A DNA stretch of 13,811 nucleotides from contig CALLAV010000224.1 of the NCBI GenBank assembly GCA_938001995.1, forward strand, positions 1 through 13,811. Reading direction: 5' to 3'. The notes under the pieces were generated by a model. The model was given only the letters and a program-made list of their open reading frames with translations, was not told where the DNA came from and searched no databases. The translations under genes were made by a program, and so were the position numbers. Shown piece by piece: positions 1-7,846 of the stretch. How positions within the stretch are numbered: the stretch's first letter is position 1; the number at the start of each line of letters is the position of its first letter. This DNA comes from an uncultured Amylibacter sp. (GTDB lineage Bacteria; Pseudomonadota; Alphaproteobacteria; Rhodobacterales; Rhodobacteraceae).

Positions 1-680
1 CGAATGTATTCGGCGGCTTCGGCTTCTTGGGGTCCACCAATCTCACCAATCAGTGCAATCACATGGGTGTCCTCATCTTGCTCGAACTGCTCAAGGATAT
101 CCTTGAAAGAAGACCCGTTGATCGGATCGCCACCAATACCCACGGATGTGGAAACACCAATGCCACGGTCTTTCAATTGGGCCGCAGCCTCGTATCCAAG
201 TGTACCTGACCGACCTACAATCCCGACATTGCCTTCCAGATAAATGTGACCTGGCATAATCCCCAGCAACGCCTTGCCCGGGCTGATTGTGCCAGCGCAG
301 TTTGGTCCTGTCAGCACCATGCGGCGCTCTTTAGGATAGCGGTACATGTAGCGTTTTACGCGGATCATATCCTGCGCAGGGATGCCATCCGTGATGCAAA
401 CACAGTAGCGAATGCCCGCATCGGCGGCTTCCATGATGCTGTCCGCCGCAAATGGTGGCGGCACAAAGACCAGCGATGCGACCGCGCCTGTCTGCTCGAC
501 CGCTTCTTCTACGGTGTCAAACACAGGAATACCTTCGACCACTTCGCCACCTTTTCCTGGAACCACACCACCAACGACGTTAGTGCCGTATTCAATCATG
601 TCTTTGGTGTGCAAACGCGCCATTTTCCCAGTGATGCCCTGAACGATCACCTTTGTGCTACGATCTAATAAAATGCTCAT
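1..680 (-). CDS. mtkB: Malate-CoA ligase (malate thiokinase) alpha subunit, C-terminus cut by window edge
   Basis: Catalyses, with MtkA, ATP-dependent formation of malyl-CoA from malate and CoA in the serine cycle; the fold is that of the succinyl-CoA synthetase alpha subunit (SucD). The first 226 residues are visible: start MSILLD, CoA-binding Rossmann part with VQGITG near residue 13, GIPAQDM, the GPNCAG and SGTLGYEA motifs, SVGIGGDP and [11 protein letters not shown] at the end. The active-site phospho-histidine expected near residue 246 lies outside the window, so it cannot be checked. I prefer MtkB over SucD because the sequence resembles methylotroph MtkB as I remember it and the gene follows an mtkA-type beta subunit beside malyl-CoA lyase. 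Its ATG overlaps the mtkA stop by four bases (ATGA), so translation is probably coupled. A housekeeping sucD cannot be strictly excluded. Confidence 0.9.
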   Translation of the reverse strand, partial: MSILLDRSTKVIVQGITGKMARLHTKDMIEYGTNVVGGVVPGKGGEVVEGIPVFDTVEEAVEQTGAVASLVFVPPPFAADSIMEAADAGIRYCVCITDGIPAQDMIRVKRYMYRYPKERRMVLTGPNCAGTISPGKALLGIMPGHIYLEGNVGIVGRSGTLGYEAAAQLKDRGIGVSTSVGIGGDPINGSSFKDILEQFEQDEDTHVIALIGEIGGPQEAEAAEYI

Positions 681-1873
681 GATACTGCCTTCAAAGTTGT
701 TTGCGACGCGTCGCTTTGCCATGCGCCGACTGTGCGCTCGGCGGCTTCTTGCAATGTGGTTGCGCGGATGATTGGCAGCCCTGATTGCGCGAGGATTTTT
801 TGCCCTGCCTCTACGTTGTTGCCCGCAAGACGGACGACAACTGGCACATCCACTTGGACCTCTTTCAGCGCTTGGATCACCCCTTCAGCAACCCAGTCAC
901 ACCGGTTGATCCCTGCAAAGATGTTGACCAAAATAGCCTGCACGTTCTTATCCGATAGAACCAAACGGAACGCTTTCGCCACACGTTCTGGCGTCGCGCC
1001 ACCCCCGATATCGAGAAAGTTTGCAGGCTCGCCGCCAGCCAGTTTGATCGTGTCCATCGTCGCCATCGCCAGACCCGCACCATTCACAATACAGCCAATG
1101 TTGCCTTCCAACCCGACATAGCTAAGCCCGCGATCCGCCGCGCGGCTTTCACGTGGATCCTCTTGGGACTTGTCGCGCAGCTCGCTGATTTGCGGGTGAC
1201 GGAACAGCGCGTTGTCATCAAACGTCATTTTCGCATCCAGTGCGATAACACGATTATCAGAGGTGATCACCAGCGGGTTTACTTCGACCATCGTTGCATC
1301 CAGCTCAGTGAAGGCGCGATAGCACCCCTGCAATGTGCGCACCATTTGCTGCACCAAAGTCGCCTCGACGCCCAGCTTGAACGCGATCTGACGGCACTGA
1401 AATTCGCGCAAACCAACCGCAGGCTCCACTGTGGCACGCACGATGCTGTCAGGGCGATTGGCAGAGATATCTTCGATCTCCATCCCGCCTTCGGCAGAGG
1501 CCACGATCATGACACGCTGAGTCGTGCGGTCCAAAACGAAACCCAAGTAAATCTCGCGGTCGATCGGCACGGCAGCTTCGACATAGACACGATAGATGCC
1601 TTTGCCTTCAGGCCCTGTCTGATGCGTCACCAGCTTTTTGCCGAACATGCCTTCTGTGGCCTCTTGGATTGCAGCATCGCTGTCACAAACCTTAACGCCG
1701 CCTGCTTTGCCGCGTCCACCTGCATGCACCTGCGCCTTCACAACCCAGCGCTCGCCGCCCATTTCTCGGGCACGATAGGCCGCCTGTTCGGGGCTGTATG
1801 CCAGCGCGCCATCAGGCACGGTAACGCCAAAATTCGAAAGAACTTCTTTGGCTTGGTATTCATGGATATCCAT
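677..1873 (-). CDS. mtkA: Malate-CoA ligase (malate thiokinase) beta subunit
   Basis: ATP-grasp beta subunit pairing with MtkB to make L-malyl-CoA from malate, feeding malyl-CoA lyase. The 398 residues match the usual SucC/MtkA length. Visible features: start [10 protein letters not shown]; the ATP-grasp lysine and glycine-rich loop [14 protein letters not shown] (46-59); MVEVNPLV (195-202) and ALDAK (211-215), which hold the Mg-binding acidic and Asn residues; and the C-terminal ligase domain with [15 protein letters not shown] (260-274), FLDIGGGA and [15 protein letters not shown] (317-331). The sequence is close to methylotroph MtkA as I recall it, for example in [15 protein letters not shown] and [11 protein letters not shown] strong GGGAGGG ribosome-binding site lies seven bases before the ATG. 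It is the middle gene of the sga-like/mtkA/mtkB operon, 29 bases after the aminotransferase. Confidence 0.92.
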   Translation of the reverse strand: MDIHEYQAKEVLSNFGVTVPDGALAYSPEQAAYRAREMGGERWVVKAQVHAGGRGKAGGVKVCDSDAAIQEATEGMFGKKLVTHQTGPEGKGIYRVYVEAAVPIDREIYLGFVLDRTTQRVMIVASAEGGMEIEDISANRPDSIVRATVEPAVGLREFQCRQIAFKLGVEATLVQQMVRTLQGCYRAFTELDATMVEVNPLVITSDNRVIALDAKMTFDDNALFRHPQISELRDKSQEDPRESRAADRGLSYVGLEGNIGCIVNGAGLAMATMDTIKLAGGEPANFLDIGGGATPERVAKAFRLVLSDKNVQAILVNIFAGINRCDWVAEGVIQALKEVQVDVPVVVRLAGNNVEAGQKILAQSGLPIIRATTLQEAAERTVGAWQSDASQTTLKAVS

Positions 1874-1902
1874 AACGTTTCCCTCCCAGGAATGGATTTC
1901 GG

Positions 1903-3150
1903 TTATTCTGCGGCTACGGCTTGGGTGTAATGCGTGTTCAGCGCGGCATCGACTTGAGCTTGATCAAACTCCGCCCCCAGATCGCGCATGGCTTGTCCAA
2001 AACGGGATACAATGTCGTTGATCGCCGCTTGGTTCAGCAGGTTTAGAATGCCGATACGCACCTGTACTGGCTCGGAAAGCGTCGGCCAAATGCCAAAGTT
2101 TTGTGCGCGGCAATGTTGTACCAATTCCATCTCGCGCCCTGCCATATCGGCAGGCAAATTCAGTACGATCAGCGAGGTCATGTTCGACGTCACATCACAG
2201 CCCATGGCCGTAACAGCAGCCCGCAACGCGCCCTCGTGAAATGCATAATCCTGTGCACGACGCGCAATGGTTTGCTGCAATGTGATGCGCAATGCTTCAT
2301 GAAACGCGGCCACCGCATAGGCAGAGTGCGTGCGGTGGTATGTCCCTACGGATGCGTCCTCGCCGTTCAAAATACCCCAGTGGCGGGCTTCCAAAATCGG
2401 GTGATGGACAAACGTGCGGGTGCCCGTCGCCTTCAGCGTTTCAATATATGTGTCGGTGAAGGACACGGGCGCATAGGTCAGTGGCAGACAGCAGATGCCC
2501 TTTTGCGGACAAGACGCCCAACCGTGAATGCCAGGGTAATCATTAATGCGGAAGTCTTCGACCCCCAAAGACGAGACCGCATCCACCAGACCCATCGCAC
2601 CGTGCTTTTCGCACGCATCGCTAAACCCCTGAATGTCGTTGATCCGACCAGACCCAGTTTCCCAATGTGCCATTGCGGCCCATTTCGGTTTGTGCTCCGC
2701 CAACGCCTTTTCCACGATCTCACCCGTTACGGATTGCCCATGCGGCACGTTCACAATCGTGACACTCGCTGCCGTCGGGTCCATCGAGTTCTCGGCCAAC
2801 TCCTCTGCTGTGGCCGCCTTCATGCGAACGGTCAGACCATCGATCCCTGAAAACGTTCCGTTTACAAACATCACGACCTTGTCGCCCGGCATCACCGCGC
2901 TGAACATAGTGTCAAGCCCGCTCCACCCTGTGCCAGCCACACCGAATGTGTAGGTGTTATCTGTCCCCATCACTTCGCGCAGCATGTGTTTGCATTCGAC
3001 CATGCCTCGCAGAACATCAGGATGCATGTGATCGGCCAGCCCTGCGCCTGCGAACCGCGCCAAAACGCGCTCATCTGTGTTGCCAGGCCCTGGGCCAGCG
3101 GCGATAGTGTGGGGGATTTCCAATTGTGGGAAAATGTTCGTGTCGGTCAT
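1903..3150 (-). CDS. Class V PLP aminotransferase, probably serine/alanine-glyoxylate type
   Basis: Fold-type I, class V pyridoxal-phosphate aminotransferase of 415 residues. In this cluster it most likely aminates glyoxylate to glycine using serine or alanine, the sga step of the serine cycle. Visible: a GPGPGN substrate loop (19-24), AGTGWSG PLP-phosphate region (72-78), cofactor Asp190 in LVDAVSSLG, and the Schiff-base Lys217 in SCPQKG. It is clearly divergent from SgaA of Methylorubrum as I remember it: HWETGSG replaces the usual HNETSTG around 162-168, and the lysine loop is SCPQKG rather than GSQKG. Exact substrates are therefore inferred from context. The reading frame is open up to 3312, but I chose the ATG at 3150 because GGAG precedes it by five bases, the family N-terminus begins there, and the upstream part overlaps the divergent promoter. 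First gene of the operon with mtkA and mtkB. Confidence 0.82.
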   Translation of the reverse strand: MTDTNIFPQLEIPHTIAAGPGPGNTDERVLARFAGAGLADHMHPDVLRGMVECKHMLREVMGTDNTYTFGVAGTGWSGLDTMFSAVMPGDKVVMFVNGTFSGIDGLTVRMKAATAEELAENSMDPTAASVTIVNVPHGQSVTGEIVEKALAEHKPKWAAMAHWETGSGRINDIQGFSDACEKHGAMGLVDAVSSLGVEDFRINDYPGIHGWASCPQKGICCLPLTYAPVSFTDTYIETLKATGTRTFVHHPILEARHWGILNGEDASVGTYHRTHSAYAVAAFHEALRITLQQTIARRAQDYAFHEGALRAAVTAMGCDVTSNMTSLIVLNLPADMAGREMELVQHCRAQNFGIWPTLSEPVQVRIGILNLLNQAAINDIVSRFGQAMRDLGAEFDQAQVDAALNTHYTQAVAAE

Positions 3151-3341
3151 GGTCGCTCCAAAACATGGCAAATGCGTTAAACTTGCCGCAACGTGAAGCA
3201 CCTGGACTTTTGTCACAACGCCCCTTAGACCTGCCTTTGGGTAGCTAAATGGGTAGTAAAATACCCACCCATACGGATTGAATACAGCCGTATACTGAAA
3301 AAACACTGCCAAATGGGTAGGTTTTGTGAAAGAATAACCAA
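3151..3341. promoter_or_regulatory. Divergent promoter region with repeated TGGGTA boxes
   Basis: This 191-bp intergenic region serves the aminotransferase/mtk operon and the divergent response regulator. TGGGTA occurs at 3238-3243, 3250-3255 and 3314-3319, and inverted as TACCCA at 3262-3267. The middle pair forms a dyad TGGGTA-N6-TACCCA (3250-3267). ATGGGTA at 3249 and 3313 is the reverse complement of TACCCAT, which fits the NarL-family heptamer TACYYMT (established knowledge). A possible -10 box TATACT (3291-3296) for the regulator has no good -35. The dyad would then be centred near -44, where an activator commonly sits (inference). No convincing sigma-70 promoter was found for the aminotransferase direction. 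Confidence 0.55.
3250..3267. promoter_or_regulatory. Candidate operator dyad TGGGTA-N6-TACCCA
   Basis: The sequence TGGGTAGTAAAATACCCA is an exact 6-bp inverted repeat with a 6-bp A/T-rich spacer. Further half sites flank it at 3238 and 3314 in the same orientation as its left arm. The adjacent LuxR/NarL-type regulator is the obvious candidate binder. Binding is inferred, not shown. Confidence 0.5.
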
Positions 3342-4007
3342 ATGAACCAGATCCTTGGCCAATCAGACAATCCAGTCGATGTCATCCTTGCAGATGGCAA
3401 TCCTATCGTGCTCGCTGCCATGTCTGAGATCCTAGAAAACGACCCCCGATTCTCGTTGGTGGCCACTTCCGCCACGGCGGAGGGGTTCTTTGCTACGGCC
3501 CTGCGCATCCCTGTTCAAGTCGGGATCATTGACTGGAACCTGCCGTCCCTCGGTGGCGCAAAGCTGATCGAAATTCTGCGCGACAATGAAAAAGCGCCGC
3601 GCCTTGTGGTTTATGCCGAAGACAGCGGTGATCTGCCTCGTCTTGCGATGACCGCAGGGGCCGCTGCCTTTGCGCCGCGGTCGTCCTCGCCCCAAAAGCT
3701 GTTGGATATTTGCATGGACGTGGCGAACGGTAAAATGGTGTTTCCGTTTTTAGACGTGCGCGAATTGCAAACCGATCCTATCCATCAATTGTCCCGCAAA
3801 GAACGCGTGATGCTCGATGCGCTGTCCAAAGGATTGACCAATCGCGAGCTGGCAAAGGAACTGGATATTTCGATCAATACGGTGAAGTTTCACCTGTCCA
3901 ATCTCTATGACAAATTGTCGGTCAAAAACCGCGCCCAAGCCATCGCCTTTTTCTATTCCTCACGGCTCGCACTCGAGCAAAAAGGTCCAGACGGTATACC
4001 CAGATAG
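3342..4007 (+). CDS. LuxR/NarL-type response regulator with degenerate receiver domain
   Basis: A 221-residue two-domain regulator. An N-terminal receiver (about 12-130) is followed by a LuxR/GerE helix-turn-helix (about 150-203: LSRKERVML, GLTNRELAKEL, INTVKFHLSNLYDKL). The phospho-acceptor position is present (Asp64 in GIIDWNLPS), but other receiver residues are changed: the acidic pair is Asp18-Gly19 (ADGNP), the switch Thr/Ser is Ala92 (VVYAED), and the conserved Lys is Arg113 (AFAPRSS). Phosphorylation may therefore be weak, or replaced by ligand or constitutive control. No histidine kinase is nearby. Its position between the aminotransferase/mtk operon and mcl makes it the likely local regulator of serine-cycle genes (inference). 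The ATG at 3342 has only a weak GAAAGAA upstream. The protein ends 80 bases before mcl on the same strand. Confidence 0.85.
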   Translation: MNQILGQSDNPVDVILADGNPIVLAAMSEILENDPRFSLVATSATAEGFFATALRIPVQVGIIDWNLPSLGGAKLIEILRDNEKAPRLVVYAEDSGDLPRLAMTAGAAAFAPRSSSPQKLLDICMDVANGKMVFPFLDVRELQTDPIHQLSRKERVMLDALSKGLTNRELAKELDISINTVKFHLSNLYDKLSVKNRAQAIAFFYSSRLALEQKGPDGIPR

Positions 4008-4087
4008 ACTGAAAGATTTCTTGACTTGCCCGATCAAGCTGCACCTTTTTGGCGCGAATTTAATGCTTGCAGAAAGGCGCAATTCCC

Positions 4088-5065
4088 ATGTCATTCCATC
4101 CTATCGAACAGGCCCCTGGCCGCCTAAACCGTTCTGAACTTGCCGTCCCGGGCTCTCAGCCAGAAATGTTTGAAAAGGCTGCAAAATCTGACGTTGATGT
4201 GATCTTTCTCGACCTTGAAGATGCGGTTGCGCCAGACGAAAAAGAACAGGCCCGCAAGAACATCATTAAAGCCCTAAACGAGATCGACTGGGGCACCAAA
4301 TCCATGTCCATTCGAATCAACGGTTTGGACACGCACTACATGTATCGTGACGTTGTGGACATCGTGGAGCAGGCTGGAGAGCGGCTCGATTTGATTATGA
4401 TCCCGAAGGTGGGCACGGCCGCAGATGTCTATGCTGTGGACATGATGGTGACCCAGATCGAAGACGCCAAAGGTTACAAAAAACGTATTGGTTTCGAGCA
4501 TATCATCGAGACCGCGTTAGGCATGCAAAACATCCACGAAATCGCGGCTGCATCAAAGCGGAACGAGAGCCTGCATTTCGGCGTTGCGGACTACGCCGCG
4601 TCGACCCGTGCACGCACGACTGTGATTGGCGGTGTGAACGAAAACTACGCAGTTTTGACGGATCCAGATGCGGAAGGTGGTCGCGAAAAACATTGGGGCG
4701 ACATGTGGCATTACGCGCTTGCTCGCATGGTTGTGGCGGCCCGTGCAAATGGTTTGCGCCCGATTGACGGACCTTTTGGTGACTTCCAAGACGCTGACGG
4801 ATATCGCGCTGCGGCCTACCGTGCAGCCGTTCTGGGTTGCGAAGGCAAATGGGCCATCCACCCCAGCCAAATCGCACTCGCCAACGAAGTAATGAGCCCA
4901 TCAGATGCCGAAATCGACAAAGCGCAACGTATCCTGAAAGCGATGGCCGAGGCAGAAACCGCAGGCAAAGGCGCCGTCAGTCTTGATGGCCGTTTGATTG
5001 ATTATGCGTCCATCCGCCAGGCCGAAGTCTTGGTGGAAAAAGCCAAGCAAATCGCCAACGGCTAA
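4088..5065 (+). CDS. mcl: L-malyl-CoA / beta-methylmalyl-CoA lyase
   Basis: Cleaves L-malyl-CoA to acetyl-CoA and glyoxylate with Mg2+, the last serine-cycle step; homologues also act on beta-methylmalyl-CoA. The 325 residues form a CitE-like TIM barrel. Visible: LDLEDAVAPDEK (41-52), Arg76 in SIRINGLD, Glu141 in HIIETALG and Asp168 in FGVADYAAST. These numbers coincide with the Arg76, Glu141 and Asp168 I recall for Rhodobacter sphaeroides Mcl1. Asp305 in GRLIDYASI aligns with its catalytic Asp299, the offset coming from a short insertion around 192-200 (DPDAEGGREKHW). The KWAIHPSQ motif is at 254-261. The frame is open from a TTG at 4067, but I chose ATG 4088 because AGAAAGG precedes it and the family N-terminus begins MSF. 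MclA is an equivalent name; substrate breadth cannot be read from sequence. Confidence 0.93.
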   Translation: MSFHPIEQAPGRLNRSELAVPGSQPEMFEKAAKSDVDVIFLDLEDAVAPDEKEQARKNIIKALNEIDWGTKSMSIRINGLDTHYMYRDVVDIVEQAGERLDLIMIPKVGTAADVYAVDMMVTQIEDAKGYKKRIGFEHIIETALGMQNIHEIAAASKRNESLHFGVADYAASTRARTTVIGGVNENYAVLTDPDAEGGREKHWGDMWHYALARMVVAARANGLRPIDGPFGDFQDADGYRAAAYRAAVLGCEGKWAIHPSQIALANEVMSPSDAEIDKAQRILKAMAEAETAGKGAVSLDGRLIDYASIRQAEVLVEKAKQIANG

Positions 5066-5073
5066 GCCAATCA

Positions 5074-5099
5074 GGCGTGGCGCTTCCAAGCGCCGCGCC
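5074..5099. terminator. Bidirectional hairpin between convergent mcl and sulfatase genes
   Basis: GGCG-t-GGCGCT / TCCA loop / AGCGCC-g-CGCC gives a 4-bp plus 6-bp GC-rich stem with a single mismatch and a four-base loop. It fills most of the 35-bp gap between the stop codons of two convergent genes. There is no clear T-tract on either side, so efficiency as an intrinsic terminator is uncertain. Confidence 0.6.
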
Positions 5100-5100
5100 G

Positions 5101-6672
5101 CTAAGCCAGCCGCAATGCGCGCGGGCTTTCGTCCATCTGCTGTGTCAGTTGATGGTTCATCCGCAGCGCAAGATCGCCGCGAATCCCCGAATACTCCGCA
5201 TCATCCCACAGGTTACGCGTCTCGTTTGGGTCGGTGTTTAGGTCATACAACTCGCCAAACGGTTGCCCCGCATAAATCGTGAAACGCCAATCATTCGTGC
5301 GCAGGGATCGTACGCGCACAGGCGCGTCCAGCCCAAATTTCGGCATGCCTTCGTTGTATTCGATCAACAGATCATCACGCAGATCGTCGTAGCCACCTAA
5401 AGCGCCAAGCAAACTTTTGCCCTGCATTCCGCGATAGGGCGCGACCCCTGCCCGTTCCAAGATGGTCGGGGCAATGTCCACAGTTGACGACAGCGCATTC
5501 GAGACGCGCCCAGAGCGCGTTTCAGGGTCAGACCAGATCATAGGTACTTGCGTGGTGGCGCGGGACGGGAACATGCCCTTCAGCAGCAAACCAAAGTCCC
5601 CTAGATAATCCCCGTGGTCTGAATTGAAGCAGATCACCGTGTTCTCGAACTGCCCATTCGCCTTTAGCGTTTCGACAATTTTGCCCACCTGATCGTCGAT
5701 CATTGTGATCATGCCCGCCGTCAACGCCATCGCTTCTTTGATATGCTGGTCGCTCACCCGAAAAGCGGTTTGCGGGGTGATGGATTTACCTTCACTGTTA
5801 AACGCCTCTTCCAGCCAAGCCATTGGTGGAATTGGATTTTCATGGGCGCTGTATGGCAACGGCACGTCGAATTGATCTGGTGAATACATGTCCCAGTATT
5901 TTCCGGGCGGATTGAACGGATGGTGCGGATCTGGGAAGGACACATAGGCGAAGAATGGATCATCCGACCCCGCCGCAGTGTTCAAGTAATCCACCGCACG
6001 CGCACCAACCCAACCTGTCGGATACAAATCCTCTGGCAGCGGCGTTCTGAAGGCCTGCGGGCACGTGTAATTGTGCGACAACTCGTTTTCTGGCTTAAAG
6101 AACTCCGCCCAATCGTCACGCTCACGACGTAACCATTGTGCATACTGCCCACCGCAGCGGTGACCGTGTCCTGTAACCAAGTCCATATGCTGAAACCCGT
6201 AATACGGCGTCGGCAGATCATGGGTTTCATCGCCGACAAACTGCGCAGGCTCCTCATTCACTTGGGTCAAATCGCCAGTTTCACGCGCCTCAAGAATAGG
6301 GCGCTCCATGCCATCCACATCGTCGGGTTTGTTCATATTGTCGATGCCCGTGAACGGCTCCAGATGGCTCTTGCCAATGGACGCTGTTCGATAGCCAGAT
6401 GCAGCCAGAACATCGACAAATGTGTTGGTTCCTTTAGGCAAAACGCAACCGTTGTAGCGCAGACCATGCACGCTCGGATAGCGCCCTGTCATAAAGCTCG
6501 CGCGGTTGGGCATGCAGACAGGGGAGGCCACAAAAAAGTTGTCGAACCGCGTGCCTTGTGCAGCCAGCGCATCAATATTGGGTGTTTTTACAACGGGATG
6601 ACCATAGCAACCCAACCAATCCGACCGATGCTGATCGGTCATGATGTAAACGAAATTTGGGCGCTTTGGCAT
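5101..6672 (-). CDS. Type I (formylglycine) sulfatase, alkaline-phosphatase superfamily
   Basis: A 523-residue hydrolase of the sulfatase/phosphonate-monoester-hydrolase branch. The C-x-P-x-R maturation motif is Cys53-Met-Pro55-Asn-Arg57 (PVCMPNRAS), whose cysteine is expected to be converted to formylglycine. Metal and active-site residues are visible: Asp13-Gln14 (MTDQH), Lys101 and His103 (GKSHLE), His250 (PDPHHPF), Asp352-His353 (NSDHGD) and Lys365. No signal peptide is apparent, so it is probably cytoplasmic. The substrate is unknown: a sulfate ester (choline-, aryl- or sugar-type) or a phosphonate/phosphate monoester are all possible. No sulfatase-maturating enzyme is in the window. GGAGA lies seven bases before the ATG and partly overlaps an upstream inverted repeat. 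It follows the flavin-reductase gene by 71 bases on the same strand. Confidence 0.88.
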   Translation of the reverse strand: MPKRPNFVYIMTDQHRSDWLGCYGHPVVKTPNIDALAAQGTRFDNFFVASPVCMPNRASFMTGRYPSVHGLRYNGCVLPKGTNTFVDVLAASGYRTASIGKSHLEPFTGIDNMNKPDDVDGMERPILEARETGDLTQVNEEPAQFVGDETHDLPTPYYGFQHMDLVTGHGHRCGGQYAQWLRRERDDWAEFFKPENELSHNYTCPQAFRTPLPEDLYPTGWVGARAVDYLNTAAGSDDPFFAYVSFPDPHHPFNPPGKYWDMYSPDQFDVPLPYSAHENPIPPMAWLEEAFNSEGKSITPQTAFRVSDQHIKEAMALTAGMITMIDDQVGKIVETLKANGQFENTVICFNSDHGDYLGDFGLLLKGMFPSRATTQVPMIWSDPETRSGRVSNALSSTVDIAPTILERAGVAPYRGMQGKSLLGALGGYDDLRDDLLIEYNEGMPKFGLDAPVRVRSLRTNDWRFTIYAGQPFGELYDLNTDPNETRNLWDDAEYSGIRGDLALRMNHQLTQQMDESPRALRLA

Positions 6673-6681
6673 CGTCAGTCT

Positions 6682-6714
6682 CCGACATGGTGCGTGTGGT
6701 GAACACCATGTCGG
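6682..6714. repeat. Perfect 11-bp inverted repeat upstream of the sulfatase start
   Basis: The arms CCGACATGGTG (6682-6692) and CACCATGTCGG (6704-6714) are exact reverse complements separated by 11 bases. On the minus-strand transcript the hairpin ends nine bases before the sulfatase ATG, and its last bases form part of the GGAG ribosome-binding site. It could be an operator, a translational switch or a processing hairpin. There is no T-tract, so a simple terminator is unlikely. Confidence 0.6.
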
Positions 6715-6743
6715 GCAACTGCGCGTGGTGCAAGCCTATGCCG

Positions 6744-7559
6744 CTACCCTTCGGCGCGCTTTTCTTTTTGGTGTTCGTCTTCCACCAGTCCAATCTTCCA
6801 ATACCCAGAAATATAGGTATCTGTGCGGGGCAGTTGTTTTTCTTGATGTAGGAACGCACGCAGGCTGCGGATCACACCTGACTCGCCAGCGATACAGGTT
6901 TGAACCTTGCCGTCAGGCCAGTCCAGCGCGCGAATAAAATCCTCTTGTTGGGTGGATGGCTTTGACGGATCGGGATGCACCAGCCAGTGCATTTCAATAC
7001 CTTCCGGTGCGTCGATATCTTGCGCGTCTTCTGCTGCGGTTACTTCGAATACGGCTACACCTTTTGCGTCACGTGGCATCGCCTCAAGCGCGGCGGCAGC
7101 CACGGGAATGGCGGAAGGATCAGCAGCCACCAAATACCAGTCGGCCAAGAAATTCGTCACCTTCGAAGGGCTTGGCCCCATAAAGCCGAGGAAATCGCCC
7201 GCTTTCGCATGGGATGCCCAGCGCGATGCGGGGCCGTTGTCGCCATGTGCGACAAAATCAATGTCCAACTCCTGCACATCAGCGCGGTAGTTGCGCACGG
7301 TATAAGTGCGGCGCACGGGGGGTGGGCCATCGCTCAGACGTTTCGCAAAACTGGCACGATCCTCTTGCCAATCGGGCAGGGCCAACTTGCAGTTGCCCCC
7401 TTCACGCCCATCGGGAAAGCCGTCCAGCTCTGGCCCTGAAAACGTGACGCGGATCATGTTCGGCGTCAAATACCATGCCTTTTTAACGGTAAGTAGTCGC
7501 GGGCCCGGACGGCCCGTTGCTTTTTGTACGACGTCGCGTACCCCAGATAGAATGCTCAA
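6744..7559 (-). CDS. Siderophore-interacting protein-type flavin reductase
   Basis: NAD(P)H-dependent flavoprotein of the SIP family (271 residues), normally a cytoplasmic reductase releasing iron from ferric siderophores. Visible: an N-terminal FAD-binding beta-barrel with the flavin motif RTYTVR (84-89), DFVAHGDNGPASRWA and a GPSPSK phosphate-binding segment, then the SIP C-terminal domain ending in SGYWKIGLVEDEHQKEK (251-267), the family signature. The only start that fits is TTG at 7559: AGGA lies seven bases upstream, and an in-frame TAG lies four codons upstream. No siderophore transport genes are near. Since the upstream Rieske oxygenase lacks an obvious reductase partner, this flavoprotein might donate electrons to it (inference), though SIP proteins lack a [2Fe-2S] domain. 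Confidence 0.85.
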   Translation of the reverse strand: MSILSGVRDVVQKATGRPGPRLLTVKKAWYLTPNMIRVTFSGPELDGFPDGREGGNCKLALPDWQEDRASFAKRLSDGPPPVRRTYTVRNYRADVQELDIDFVAHGDNGPASRWASHAKAGDFLGFMGPSPSKVTNFLADWYLVAADPSAIPVAAAALEAMPRDAKGVAVFEVTAAEDAQDIDAPEGIEMHWLVHPDPSKPSTQQEDFIRALDWPDGKVQTCIAGESGVIRSLRAFLHQEKQLPRTDTYISGYWKIGLVEDEHQKEKRAEG

Positions 7560-7846
7560 TGCGTTTTCCTAACTTATATTCCTGACTGTTATTGTCGGAT
7601 ATAAAAGATTCTTCCAAAATTGCAAGCCTAGAGGGTCCTTGGGACAGAGCGACCGTTTCAACATGTCGCTCAAATCAAATGCGAGATCAGCCATGCAACT
7701 CCCAGATAAGGGATGATCCGGAGACACAGAATAGCTCCACCTCGTGCAAGCATGCCCAGCGCGATCAAGGTCGGTCACCTGAATTTCGATCAGCTCCCAT
7801 GACAAGCGGTCACTATTCGGAGACAAGTTTGTATTATCGGCGGGTC
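7560..7846. other. 287-bp spacer between Rieske gene and flavin-reductase gene
   Basis: No convincing gene. A minus-strand frame is open from a TTG at 7826 to a stop at 7569 (85 codons). Inside it an ATG at 7694 is preceded by GGGAG and would give a 41-residue peptide (MADLAFDLSDMLK...) ending nine bases before the reductase TTG. I see no homology for either. On the minus strand a loose promoter (TTGCAA, 16 bases, TATATC) lies upstream of the reductase gene, so that gene and the sulfatase may be transcribed separately from the Rieske operon. I found no clear Irr, Fur or RirA box. Confidence 0.35.

Noticed and set aside
677..1873. Housekeeping succinyl-CoA synthetase (sucC/sucD) interpretation
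   Set aside because: The neighbours are malyl-CoA lyase and a glyoxylate-type aminotransferase rather than mdh, sucA or sucB, and the sequence resembles MtkA/MtkB more closely.
1163..1930. Long plus-strand open frame (255 codons) opposite mtkA
   Set aside because: It is antisense to a fully conserved mtkA and has the skewed composition of a shadow frame.
3151..3312. N-terminal extension of the aminotransferase frame to 3312
   Set aside because: It covers the repeat-rich divergent promoter, does not resemble family sequence, and a good ribosome-binding site precedes the ATG at 3150.
4008..4087. Promoter between the response regulator and mcl
   Set aside because: A TTGACT at 4021-4026 has no matching -10 at normal spacing, so I did not call a separate promoter.
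6136..6702. Long plus-strand open frame (188 codons) opposite the sulfatase
   Set aside because: It is antisense to an intact catalytic domain, with no domain of its own.
7560..7640. Iron-responsive (Fur/Irr/RirA) box upstream of the siderophore-interacting-type gene
   Set aside because: I looked for such palindromes and saw none convincing; only a short GAC-N7-GTC dyad is present.
7569..7826. 85-codon minus-strand frame before the flavin-reductase gene
   Set aside because: It starts at TTG, has no recognisable domain and looks like chance open frame. The internal 41-codon version with GGGAG is only weakly suggestive.
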